In this document: piece after piece, positions 25,729 through 33,388 of the stretch
How the letters are laid out: each line of letters begins with the position of its first letter
How positions within the stretch are numbered: the first letter of the stretch is position 1
NCBI GenBank assembly: GCA_047619685.1
Contig: JBLHLC010000001.1
Coordinates: 219,594-283,593 of the forward strand
Length of the DNA stretch: 64,000 nucleotides
Origin: JABDJZ01 sp047619685
GTDB lineage: Bacteria > Bacteroidota > Rhodothermia > Rhodothermales > UBA10348
Direction of reading: 5' to 3'
Position numbers and translations under genes: made by a program
The notes under the pieces: model-generated
Told to the model about the DNA's origin: nothing
The model's input: only the letters and a program-made list of their open reading frames with translations
The model's database searches: none

Positions 25729-26775
25729 ATGTCCTACTACGAACAGCGGCTTTCTGAGGATACCGCGCTTCTGATGCGCGAGGTTGCCAGCCTGGCACAA
25801 CTGGTAGACCAGAGCCTCCAGAATGCCCTGAGAGCGCTTGCAACCGATGATCGGGGGCTGGCCTACCAGACCGTTCTGGAGGACGGCCCGATCAACCGAC
25901 TCACCGAGAAGGTTGAGTCGGAAAGTCACCGATTCATGGCGAAGCACCTGCCCTCGGGCGGGCACTTGAGGCGTGTGAGTTCGATCATGCGCATAGCGGT
26001 ACTCCTGGAACGTGTTGGAGACTACGCGTCGACCATCTGCCGGCATGCTGCATCCATGAAGAAGCCCCTCGAGGGCAGCTTCAAGAGAGATGTGGCCGCG
26101 ATGGGGGCTGATGCTCTTCAGATGTACCGCCAGGCTCTGGACGCCTTCACAAAGGAAGATGCCTCCCTTGCCCGCGGAACGATGGGCTTCGCCGAGCAGG
26201 TGGACCGGGACTTTGTGAATGCGCTGGCCTTCCTTCGGGACAGCGTTCCGGAGAAGGGTGAGGTCGACGACCTGTTTGCGAGGTTGGTCATCATTCGGCA
26301 ATTGGAGCGGGTAAGCGACCAGGCAAAAAATCTCTGCGAGGAGACGGTTTTCGCGATCACCGGAGAGACCAAACGGCGCAAGCCCATGGAAATCCTGGTG
26401 GTGGGCAAGACGGACGATGGGGCCACACAGTTGGCAGCCGCAATTGCCGCGCGCCTCCACGCGGGGAAAATCGCACTGAGCACCGGTGGAGAAAAAGCAG
26501 CCGACAGTGTGCGGCCAGATATAGCAGCGTTCCTTTCGGAGAAAGGGTATGAGGTCGCCGACCTGCAGCCCACCGACCTTGACGGGCTTGGTAGGCCCCT
26601 GGGCAGTTTCAAGATCATTGTCAGCCTGGATGGCCCAGTGGCCGAGCGGGTAGGCGCGGTCCCGTTTGAGTGCGTGGCCCTGGAATGGGACTTGGGTGAC
26701 AGCAGTGATGTTGAAACGTGCTATCGCGAACTGGCAGCCAAGCTGGACGATCTCGCCCGCGTAGTTCGGGGCTGA
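25729..26775 (+). CDS. phoU: PhoU regulator fused to a degenerate low-Mr phosphatase/ArsC-like domain
   Basis: 348 residues, over 100 longer than ordinary PhoU. Residues 1-215 hold the two three-helix PhoU repeats with their metal-binding motifs ERVGD (94-98) and ERVSD (193-197). From 220 a Rossmann-like domain begins MEILVVGKTDDGATQLAAA, aligning with the start of low-molecular-weight tyrosine phosphatases and thioredoxin-type arsenate reductases, but the CX5R loop is ruined: the Cys position is Gly226 and the Arg position Ala232. PhoU links Pst activity to the PhoR kinase and limits uptake. The second domain is likely a non-catalytic sensor or binding module. It sits between pstS and pstC, not at the operon end as in E. 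coli. Confidence 0.9.
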   Translation: MSYYEQRLSEDTALLMREVASLAQLVDQSLQNALRALATDDRGLAYQTVLEDGPINRLTEKVESESHRFMAKHLPSGGHLRRVSSIMRIAVLLERVGDYASTICRHAASMKKPLEGSFKRDVAAMGADALQMYRQALDAFTKEDASLARGTMGFAEQVDRDFVNALAFLRDSVPEKGEVDDLFARLVIIRQLERVSDQAKNLCEETVFAITGETKRRKPMEILVVGKTDDGATQLAAAIAARLHAGKIALSTGGEKAADSVRPDIAAFLSEKGYEVADLQPTDLDGLGRPLGSFKIIVSLDGPVAERVGAVPFECVALEWDLGDSSDVETCYRELAAKLDDLARVVRG

Positions 26776-26777
26776 GC

Positions 26778-27704
26778 ATGAGCAACGTGAACAAGTCCGG
26801 ATCTCCCCTGCCCCAGGATCGCATTGATGCGGCCTGGGTCACCGACAAGGTGGTGCAGGTTCTCATGTTTGTGGGCGGGATTTCGGCCATCATTTTTATC
26901 CTGGGCATCTTCGCGTTCGTGGGGCGAGAGGGCCTGACATTCGTCTTCGACCGATTTGACTTCGTGGAGTTTTTCGGGTCAATCCGGTGGGCGCCCACAT
27001 CAAACAACAACGCCACCTATGGTGCTGTTGCCCTCATTGTCGGGACAGCCAGTGTGACGGGAATGGCGATGCTTATCGCCATTCCGTTTTCTCTGGGCGC
27101 CGCGATATACATCTCCGAGTTCGCAACGGGCCGGACCCGGGAGACCCTGAAGATTCTGGTCGAGATGTTGGCCGCCATTCCTTCGGTGGTCTGGGGTTTC
27201 ATCGGGCTGACCATCATGAACGGTCTCATCATTGACCTTTTTGATGTGCCGATTGGTCTCAACGTGCTAAATGCGGGCGTCATCCTGGGGCTCATGGCCG
27301 CCCCGATCATGACGACCATTGCGGAAGACGCGCTCAAGGCCGTTCCGGACCGTTATCGTGAGGCGGCCGAAGCCATGGGGGCTACAAAGTGGCAAATGAT
27401 TCGGCAGGTGATCCTGCCGGCCGCCAGAAACGGCCTGGTTTCAGCGGTCCTGCTGGGTGTCGGTCGCGGGTTTGGCGAGACCATGGCCGTACTCATGGCC
27501 TCCGGGCACGCCATCAACCTGCCTGACAGTGTGTTCGATTCGGTGAGGGCGCTTACGGCCACCATCGCAGCTGAGTTGGGAGAGACGGCCGTCGGCTCTG
27601 ATCACTACGGCGCTCTGTTTGCCCTGGGGATTTTCCTCTTCCTGATCACATTCGTAATCAACCTGACGGCCGATTTGGTCGTCAGAGGCATCAGGAATAA
27701 ATAG
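26778..27704 (+). CDS. pstC: Phosphate ABC transporter permease PstC
   Basis: 308 residues from ATG 26778, two bases after the phoU stop. Six membrane spans; the ABC-permease EAA loop DRYREAAEAMGATKWQMIRQVILPAARNG and the downstream GRGFGETMAV motif are typical of PstC. It pairs with PstA to form the inner-membrane channel. The longer frame to 26718 lies inside phoU. Confidence 0.95.
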   Translation: MSNVNKSGSPLPQDRIDAAWVTDKVVQVLMFVGGISAIIFILGIFAFVGREGLTFVFDRFDFVEFFGSIRWAPTSNNNATYGAVALIVGTASVTGMAMLIAIPFSLGAAIYISEFATGRTRETLKILVEMLAAIPSVVWGFIGLTIMNGLIIDLFDVPIGLNVLNAGVILGLMAAPIMTTIAEDALKAVPDRYREAAEAMGATKWQMIRQVILPAARNGLVSAVLLGVGRGFGETMAVLMASGHAINLPDSVFDSVRALTATIAAELGETAVGSDHYGALFALGIFLFLITFVINLTADLVVRGIRNK

Positions 27705-28574
27705 ATGTTTCAGGCCACTATTCTAAACGAACAGAATGATCGGGTGGAGCGCCGCTACAGGCGTCTCTTCCTGATGATGACCGTGCTGCTGGTACTCCCG
27801 GTCCTCATCATTCTGACCCTCCTGATTGTTCGCGGCGCACCGGCCATATCCCTGGAATTCCTCTTCTCGTTTCCGAAAGATGGCATGACGGCCGGGGGAA
27901 TATTTCCGGCCCTCCTCGGCACCATTTTTCTTGTTGTGATGGCCCTGCTGTTCTCGGTGCCCCTGGGGATTGCGGCTGCGATTTACCTCAGCGAGTACGC
28001 GCCGGACAACTGGCTGACACGGGCCATCAACCTGGCCATCATCAACCTGGCAGGGGTACCGAGCATCGTCCATGCGCTCTTTGGCGTGGGCGCATTCGTT
28101 CTCTTCTTCGGTTTTGGTACCAGTATTCTGGCCGCAAGCCTCACGCTGGCCATCATGGCTCTCCCGGTGGTCATTGTGGCCACCCGCGAATCCCTTCAGG
28201 CTGTCCCGCATGCGTTCCGGGAGGCATGCTGGGCCATGGGGGCTACCAAGTGGCAAACCATCCGGAGGATTGTCCTTCCGAACTCAATCAGCGGAATTCT
28301 GACGGGAATCATACTGGAGGTCTCCCGCACCGCGGGCGAAACGGCTCCCATCATGTTTACGGGCGCGGCCTTCTTTCTGCCGTTTCTGCCCGAGAGTGTC
28401 TACGACCAGACGATGGCCCTGTCCCTTCACCTTTTCGTGGTTGCGACGCAGGTCCCTAACGTTCCAGAGCACTTGCCTTACGGTGTGGCACTACTCCTGG
28501 TCACTATCGTGTTGATCATGAACGCCACGTCCATAGGCTTCAGGACCTACCTGCGAGGCAAGAAGAAGTGGTAG
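27705..28574 (+). CDS. pstA: Phosphate ABC transporter permease PstA
   Basis: 289 residues, six membrane spans. The EAA loop (HAFREACWAMGATKWQTIRRIVLP) is followed by EVSRTAGETAPIMFTG, the PstA-specific motif. It starts on the base after the pstC stop and overlaps the first pstB by seven bases, so the permease pair and ATPases are tightly coupled. Confidence 0.95.
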   Translation: MFQATILNEQNDRVERRYRRLFLMMTVLLVLPVLIILTLLIVRGAPAISLEFLFSFPKDGMTAGGIFPALLGTIFLVVMALLFSVPLGIAAAIYLSEYAPDNWLTRAINLAIINLAGVPSIVHALFGVGAFVLFFGFGTSILAASLTLAIMALPVVIVATRESLQAVPHAFREACWAMGATKWQTIRRIVLPNSISGILTGIILEVSRTAGETAPIMFTGAAFFLPFLPESVYDQTMALSLHLFVVATQVPNVPEHLPYGVALLLVTIVLIMNATSIGFRTYLRGKKKW

Positions 28575-29350
28575 ACGCAATCCAGACGCCCTCCGAAACG
28601 CCTGTGCTTCAGGTTCGGGACCTCACGGTCAGCTATGGTGACAAGCGGGCCCTCAGTGATGTCACCCTGGACATTCGCGAGAATGAGATCTTCGGCATTA
28701 TTGGACCGGCCAATGCGGGGAAGACGTCCTTCATTCGTGCCCTCAATCGCATGGACGAGTTTGACGTCAATATGCACGTCTCGGGCCAGGTTCTCTTCCA
28801 TGGCGATGACATCCGCAGCTGGCGCAACCCGTACGCCATTCGGCGGCGCATTGGCGTCGTCTTTCCGTTGCCTGTCGGACTCCCGCTCAGTGTCTACGAG
28901 AACGTGGCGTTCGCCCCACGCATCCGCGGCGTCCGCAACAAGGCAGAACTTGACGTGATCGTTGAACGCTGTCTGCGGCGGGCAGCATTGTGGGATGAGG
29001 TGAAGGACCGGCTCGAATCGCTTGGGAGCCTCCTCTCCGGTGGTCAGCAGCAGAGGCTGACCATTGCGCGGGCGCTCTCGCAGGATCCGACCATTCTGAT
29101 GCTCGACGAGTTCTCGATCGCCGTGGACCCCGTCACGACCATGCGTATTGAGGATGTACTGAAGGAATTGAAGGAAGAGATGACCATTATTCTGGTAACA
29201 AACCTGGTTCAACAGGCGAGCCGCCTTGCCAGCCGAACCGCCCTTTTCCTGGACGGCCGATGCCATGAGATCGGAGATACTGCCGACCTTTTCTCTGGAA
29301 ACGTCCAGCATCAGGAGACCAAGGACTACATCGAGGGGCGTTTTGGTTGA
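28568..29350 (+). CDS. pstB: PstB-like ATPase 1, with lost Q-loop and switch histidine
   Basis: 260 residues from a GTG start. Walker A GPANAGKT (46-53), signature LSGGQ (156-160) and Walker B ILMLDE (176-181) are present. The Q-loop glutamine is replaced by Pro100 (VVFPLP) and the H-loop histidine by Asn212 (ILVTN); the D-loop reads IAVDP rather than SALDP. The nucleotide site on this subunit therefore looks catalytically impaired, while its signature is intact. It should form a heterodimer with the next gene's product beneath PstCA. Gene symbol reflects family only. Confidence 0.9.
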   Translation: MVDAIQTPSETPVLQVRDLTVSYGDKRALSDVTLDIRENEIFGIIGPANAGKTSFIRALNRMDEFDVNMHVSGQVLFHGDDIRSWRNPYAIRRRIGVVFPLPVGLPLSVYENVAFAPRIRGVRNKAELDVIVERCLRRAALWDEVKDRLESLGSLLSGGQQQRLTIARALSQDPTILMLDEFSIAVDPVTTMRIEDVLKELKEEMTIILVTNLVQQASRLASRTALFLDGRCHEIGDTADLFSGNVQHQETKDYIEGRFG

Positions 29351-30125
29351 CCAACAGCAGACCGTCTCGATCAGAACCCAGAAACTCAGTCTCTGGTACG
29401 GCACCTTTCAGGCGCTGTTCGACGTCGATTTTCAGGTCAAGCAGGGCATCATCACCTCCTTGATTGGGCCGTCGGGATGCGGCAAGTCCACCTTGCTCCG
29501 ATGCGTGAATCGCATCAATGAGCGGCTGGGTTATGTTCGCACCGAGGGTCGAGTAGAGGTCTCCGGTGAGAACATCTACAGCGAGGGGATTGAGCTTGCA
29601 CAACTCCGCAAGCAGGTCGGCATGGTGTTTCAGCGACCCAATCCTCTGCCCATCTCCATTCGGGACAACGTCCTTTTTGGCACGCGCCTCCATACGCCTA
29701 AAGCCGAAACCCTGGACAAACGTGGCGAGGAGGAGGTGCTGGAGACGGCCCTCTCTGAAGTGCTTCTCTGGGACACCGTAAAGGACCGGCTTGACGACAC
29801 AGCCACCAGGCTGTCCCTCGAGGAGCAGCAGAAGCTGTGTATCGCGCGTCTTCTTCCGCTGAGGCCGGAAGTCATTCTGATGGACGAGCCTTGCTCAGCG
29901 CTTGATCCCAAGGCCACCGAAGCCGTGGAGGAACTGATTTGGCAAATGAGGGGTCGATTCTCCATTCTGCTGGTGACTCACAACATGGCGCAGGCACGCC
30001 GGGCCAGCGATGAGTGTGCGTTCATGCTCATGGGGAAAATGGTCGAACACTCCCCCACTGCCGACCTTTTTGTGACGCCCCGGGATCAGCGGACGGCCGA
30101 CTACATCGAGGGCCGGTACGGTTGA
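29343..30125 (+). CDS. pstB: PstB-like ATPase 2, with degenerate ABC signature
   Basis: 260 residues from TTG 29343, preceded by GAGGGG at six bases and overlapping the first pstB by eight bases; no suitable ATG exists inside the domain start. Walker A GPSGCGKS (42-49), Q-loop Gln97 in VFQRPNP, Walker B VILMDEP (ending 183), D-loop SALDP and H-loop His213 (VTHNMAQAR) are all canonical PstB. The signature, normally LSGGQQQR, is LSLEEQQK (157-164). It is the mirror image of the first PstB's losses, implying one working composite site per heterodimer. Confidence 0.92.
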   Translation: MVDQQQTVSIRTQKLSLWYGTFQALFDVDFQVKQGIITSLIGPSGCGKSTLLRCVNRINERLGYVRTEGRVEVSGENIYSEGIELAQLRKQVGMVFQRPNPLPISIRDNVLFGTRLHTPKAETLDKRGEEEVLETALSEVLLWDTVKDRLDDTATRLSLEEQQKLCIARLLPLRPEVILMDEPCSALDPKATEAVEELIWQMRGRFSILLVTHNMAQARRASDECAFMLMGKMVEHSPTADLFVTPRDQRTADYIEGRYG

Positions 30126-30167
30126 TCTGAACCTCGTAGATTGAGGGATCCAGACTATCCAGATGCC

Positions 30168-30845
30168 GTGGCTACAAATCCGCTGAAGGGACTCTTTGGT
30201 CCCAGTCCGTTCCGGGCTCTCCAGGCGCACATGGGCGCCGTCGTTTCCTGCGTAGAACACGTAGTTCCCCTGTTCGAGGCGCTTGAAGCCAACAACAACG
30301 AGGAAGTCGACCGGCTAAAGGAGTTGATCTTTCAAGCCGAGGAGTCGGCAGACACCATCAAGCACACGCTGCGCCAGCAGTTGCCACGTGGGCTCTTTCT
30401 TCCGGTCGACCGCCGTGACCTCGTTGAGGTTCTGGATATGCAGGACTCGATTGCGGACGTCGCGCAGGATATCGCCGGACTCCTCGTTGAGCGTCGAATG
30501 TCCGTACCCAGGGCTCTGGCCGATGGGCTCCTGCCCTACGTGCGCCAGTGCGTGGAGGCGGTGCACCTCTCCTCCAAAATCGTCCAGCAACTGGATGAAT
30601 TACTGGAAACCGGGTTTCGCGGCCGGGAAGCCACGATTGTGGATGATCTGATCTCGAGTCTGAATGCGCTCGAATCGGAAACAGACCTGAAGGGACTCGC
30701 CCTGGCCCGGGCCCTCTTCGATCACGAAGACGACATCAAACCCGTGTCGGTGATCTTCTGGTACAAACTCCTGGAACTCACGGGCGATCTAGCGGACTAC
30801 GCCGAGAAAGTGGGTAACCGACTTCGACTCATGATCGCGCGCTGA
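30168..30845 (+). CDS. DUF47 family (PhoU-like) Pit accessory protein
   Basis: 225 residues from GTG 30168 (MATNPLKGLFGPSPFRALQAHM, matching the family start); a TTG at 30141 would add nine. All-helical, with TIKHTLRQQLPRGLFLPVDRRDLVEVLDMQDSIAD, the DUF47 core that resembles one PhoU repeat. DUF47 proteins are found next to pit genes and modulate low-affinity phosphate uptake. It precedes pit by one base, supporting a paired function. Confidence 0.9.
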   Translation: MATNPLKGLFGPSPFRALQAHMGAVVSCVEHVVPLFEALEANNNEEVDRLKELIFQAEESADTIKHTLRQQLPRGLFLPVDRRDLVEVLDMQDSIADVAQDIAGLLVERRMSVPRALADGLLPYVRQCVEAVHLSSKIVQQLDELLETGFRGREATIVDDLISSLNALESETDLKGLALARALFDHEDDIKPVSVIFWYKLLELTGDLADYAEKVGNRLRLMIAR

Positions 30846-30846
30846 C

Positions 30847-32112
30847 ATGGAAATCATCGCAACGTACGGGCCCTGGTTCATCGGCCTGGCTGCCGTTTTT
30901 GGTCTCTACATGACCTGGGGCATTGGGGCAAATGATGTCGCCAATGCCATGGGAACGTCTGTCGGGTCGGGCGCCATCACGGTCAAACAGGCCATTCTCA
31001 TCGCGGCGGTCTTCGAGTTCGCCGGTGTCATGCTGGCCGGCGGGCACGTGACGGAGACCGTTCGGAAAGGCATAATCGACCCCGCCCCGATACTGGAGAC
31101 CCCTGAGCTCCTCATCTACGGGATGTTGGCCTCCCTGTTGGCCGCAGGTCTATGGCTTATGATTGCCTCCGCAAAGGGGTGGCCTGTGTCCACGACCCAT
31201 TCCATTATTGGGGCCCTGGTCGGGTTCGCCCTCGTCGGGATAGGAGAAGACGCGATACAATGGGAGAAAGTCTGGCAGATCCTGGCCAGTTGGGTGGTGT
31301 CCCCGCTCGTCGGCGGCACCATTGCCTTTCTTGTGATCATCAGTATTCGAAGGCTCATTCTGGACACGGCAGAGCCCTTCAAGAACGCCAAAAAATGGGG
31401 CCCTGTTTATGTATTCCTTGTTGGCTTCCTGATATCTCTGGTCACGCTGTTCAAGGGGCTGACACACCTGGATATTGAGCTTACGGTCTCAATGAGTTTC
31501 TTCTGGTCTGTGGTAATCGGCGCCGTCACCGGCTTCATTTCGTGGCTGTTCATCCGGCGCAAGCAGATTGACCTGGAGGCTGACCGGGAATTTCAGTTCT
31601 CCAGTGTGGAGCGCGTCTTTGTCCCCATGCAGGTCTTCACGGCCTGCGCCATGGCCTTCGCGCACGGATCCAACGACGTCGCCAACGGGATAGGGCCGCT
31701 CGCCGCGGTTGTCAGCATCGTGAATACCAGTGGCGAGGTGGCTCAGACGGCCGGCGTACCGCTCTGGATTTTGGCATTGGGCGGGGCAGGCATTGTGATC
31801 GGGCTGGCCACGATGGGCTACCGCGTGATGCGCACCATCGGTAAACAAATCACGGAATTGACCCCCACTAGAGGGTTTGCCGCTGAATTGGCCGCGGCCG
31901 CGACGGTTGTTTTGGCCTCAAGAACAGGGCTTCCTGTCTCCACGACCCACATCCTGGTGGGTGCCGTGATGGGAGTTGGCCTCTCGCGCGGGATCGCCGC
32001 CCTTGATCTCAGGGTGGTGGGCCGCATCGTCCTTTCCTGGATCGTCACGCTCCCTATCGGAGCCGGGCTGTCGGCCCTCTTCTTCTTCCTCTTACGCGGG
32101 ATCTTCGGCTGA
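30847..32112 (+). CDS. pit: Inorganic phosphate transporter, PiT family
   Basis: 421 residues, 10-12 membrane spans arranged as two inverted halves. Both family signatures are present: GIGANDVANAMGTSVGSGAIT near 20-45 and AHGSNDVANGIGPLAAV near 275-290; repeated STTH motifs (PVSTTHSIIGALVG, PVSTTHILVGAVMG) bind phosphate/metal. It imports metal-phosphate with H+ or Na+. Finding it in the same operon as Pst is unusual. Its end overlaps the convergent kinase-like gene by 21 bases. Confidence 0.95.
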   Translation: MEIIATYGPWFIGLAAVFGLYMTWGIGANDVANAMGTSVGSGAITVKQAILIAAVFEFAGVMLAGGHVTETVRKGIIDPAPILETPELLIYGMLASLLAAGLWLMIASAKGWPVSTTHSIIGALVGFALVGIGEDAIQWEKVWQILASWVVSPLVGGTIAFLVIISIRRLILDTAEPFKNAKKWGPVYVFLVGFLISLVTLFKGLTHLDIELTVSMSFFWSVVIGAVTGFISWLFIRRKQIDLEADREFQFSSVERVFVPMQVFTACAMAFAHGSNDVANGIGPLAAVVSIVNTSGEVAQTAGVPLWILALGGAGIVIGLATMGYRVMRTIGKQITELTPTRGFAAELAAAATVVLASRTGLPVSTTHILVGAVMGVGLSRGIAALDLRVVGRIVLSWIVTLPIGAGLSALFFFLLRGIFG

Positions 32113-33324
32113 TTGGTTCTTCGGCCGACTGAAAATGACGGCTGGGTCTCCGGCAAACTCCAGTTCAAGGTGGTCCGCGATGACGCGCATAATGCGACGA
32201 ACCATCTCATCGGGCTCGCGCTCGGTGACGATCGGGACGTCGTGCTGGTCTGCTTCGGAGAGCAGGAACGTCTGCAGTTGCCAGATATCTTCGAAGTTCT
32301 CCAGGTAGCGCTCGGCGCGTCTGGACTTGACCGCGAGTCCTCGGCCAACCAGTTGCCGCTGAAGTCCCTTCTTTTTTATGGTAGCCAGAAGTACAGGGAC
32401 AACGACGGCCTCGGTGGTCTCCGCAAGCGCGCGTTGCATTTGCGGATGCAGGTGTACGCCCTCAATGATCAGCGACACCTGCTCTTCCACCGCCCGGCGG
32501 AAGACGCCCTCAATACCAACGCCTACTTCACCGGCCTGGGTCAGGTAGCCGTCCACCATGTGCGGCTCGACCGGCGTCCCGTCAGATTGGCCCCACCGAG
32601 GAAGCGCTCGATGGGCCAGGAACGAGGATTCATGCAGTGAAGGGATCAGTCTCCGGGGAATCATGCGGCGCATCACCTCCCTCAGCATGTCCGTGGACTG
32701 CGATCGCACAATACCCAGGCGGTGAGCGGCCAGCGAGCTGATTGTACTCTTGCCCGTACCCGTGACGCCCCCGACGAGGAGAATAAGTGGCCTGTCCGTG
32801 TCGGTGAATTCCTGCCACCTGAGATACCGGCGAGACACGTTTTCGCCCACGGCTTCCAGCAGCAACGCGTATGTGGCCTCCATTAAGGAATGGGTAGAGA
32901 CCTCTTGCTTCCCGGAGGCCAGCATCTGGCGCTCCACAGCAGCCGCCACTCCATACAGCGTCTCATTGGGTGCCGCGCAGACCTCCAGGGACTGAACTAG
33001 CACCGTCTTGGAAAACGGGACGACCGTCCCGTCACGTCCTCGCACATAGACGGAGACCCGCTCATTTCGGGGTGTCCTGTATTGACTGGCGACATCACCC
33101 AGGCCAATCTTTTCCAAATGCGAGCAAACTTTCCTGCGAAGCGTGAGCGAGGTCACTTCCCCCTCTTCTTCAAGTCCGACCCGCACATCCGTCGCCACAG
33201 CATACGCCTCGTCGAACGTGAGGCCGGCGTCCTGAAGCGAGCGGGTCAGAATCCCCCTCAGAAAGGGTACGCGGGTGTCCTCACCAACGTCAAATACTAT
33301 GAGCTTACCCTTTCGTCCGGCCAT
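32092..33324 (-). CDS. 2-phosphoglycerate kinase-like P-loop protein with duplicated ATP-cone-like modules
   Basis: 410 residues. Two consecutive ATP-cone-like segments occupy the N-terminal half: VPFLRGILTRSLQDAGL (about 18-34, module to ~80) and VPFSKTVLVQSLEVCAA (about 103-119, module to ~165). A P-loop kinase domain follows with LLVGGVTGTGKST near 185 and STDMLREVMRRMI. This layout matches archaeal 2-phosphoglycerate kinases, which make 2,3-bisphosphoglycerate for cyclic-2,3-bisphosphoglycerate synthesis, though those carry one cone. The substrate here is unverified. It converges on pit and diverges from the ornithine-cyclodeaminase-like gene. Confidence 0.7.
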   Translation of the reverse strand: MAGRKGKLIVFDVGEDTRVPFLRGILTRSLQDAGLTFDEAYAVATDVRVGLEEEGEVTSLTLRRKVCSHLEKIGLGDVASQYRTPRNERVSVYVRGRDGTVVPFSKTVLVQSLEVCAAPNETLYGVAAAVERQMLASGKQEVSTHSLMEATYALLLEAVGENVSRRYLRWQEFTDTDRPLILLVGGVTGTGKSTISSLAAHRLGIVRSQSTDMLREVMRRMIPRRLIPSLHESSFLAHRALPRWGQSDGTPVEPHMVDGYLTQAGEVGVGIEGVFRRAVEEQVSLIIEGVHLHPQMQRALAETTEAVVVPVLLATIKKKGLQRQLVGRGLAVKSRRAERYLENFEDIWQLQTFLLSEADQHDVPIVTEREPDEMVRRIMRVIADHLELEFAGDPAVIFSRPKNQSAEDPA

Positions 33325-33344
33325 TCAAGTCTGTGCTTCGATGA

Positions 33345-33357
33345 GCGTATAATACGC
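33345..33357. promoter_or_regulatory. Palindrome GCGTAT-A-ATACGC containing TATAAT
   Basis: Lies in the 64-base gap between the divergent kinase-like and cyclodeaminase-like genes. The plus strand reads TATAAT, 32 bases before the ATG at 33389; it could be a -10 element or an operator. No convincing -35 is seen. Confidence 0.3.
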
Positions 33358-33388
33358 CCAACCCTCCACCGCGCTCCCCCGGCATCAC

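Noticed and set aside
28568..29350. First pstB as a decaying pseudogene
   Set aside because: The frame is intact, the LSGGQ signature is perfectly kept and the losses are complementary to those of the second PstB; degeneration would not spare the signature selectively.
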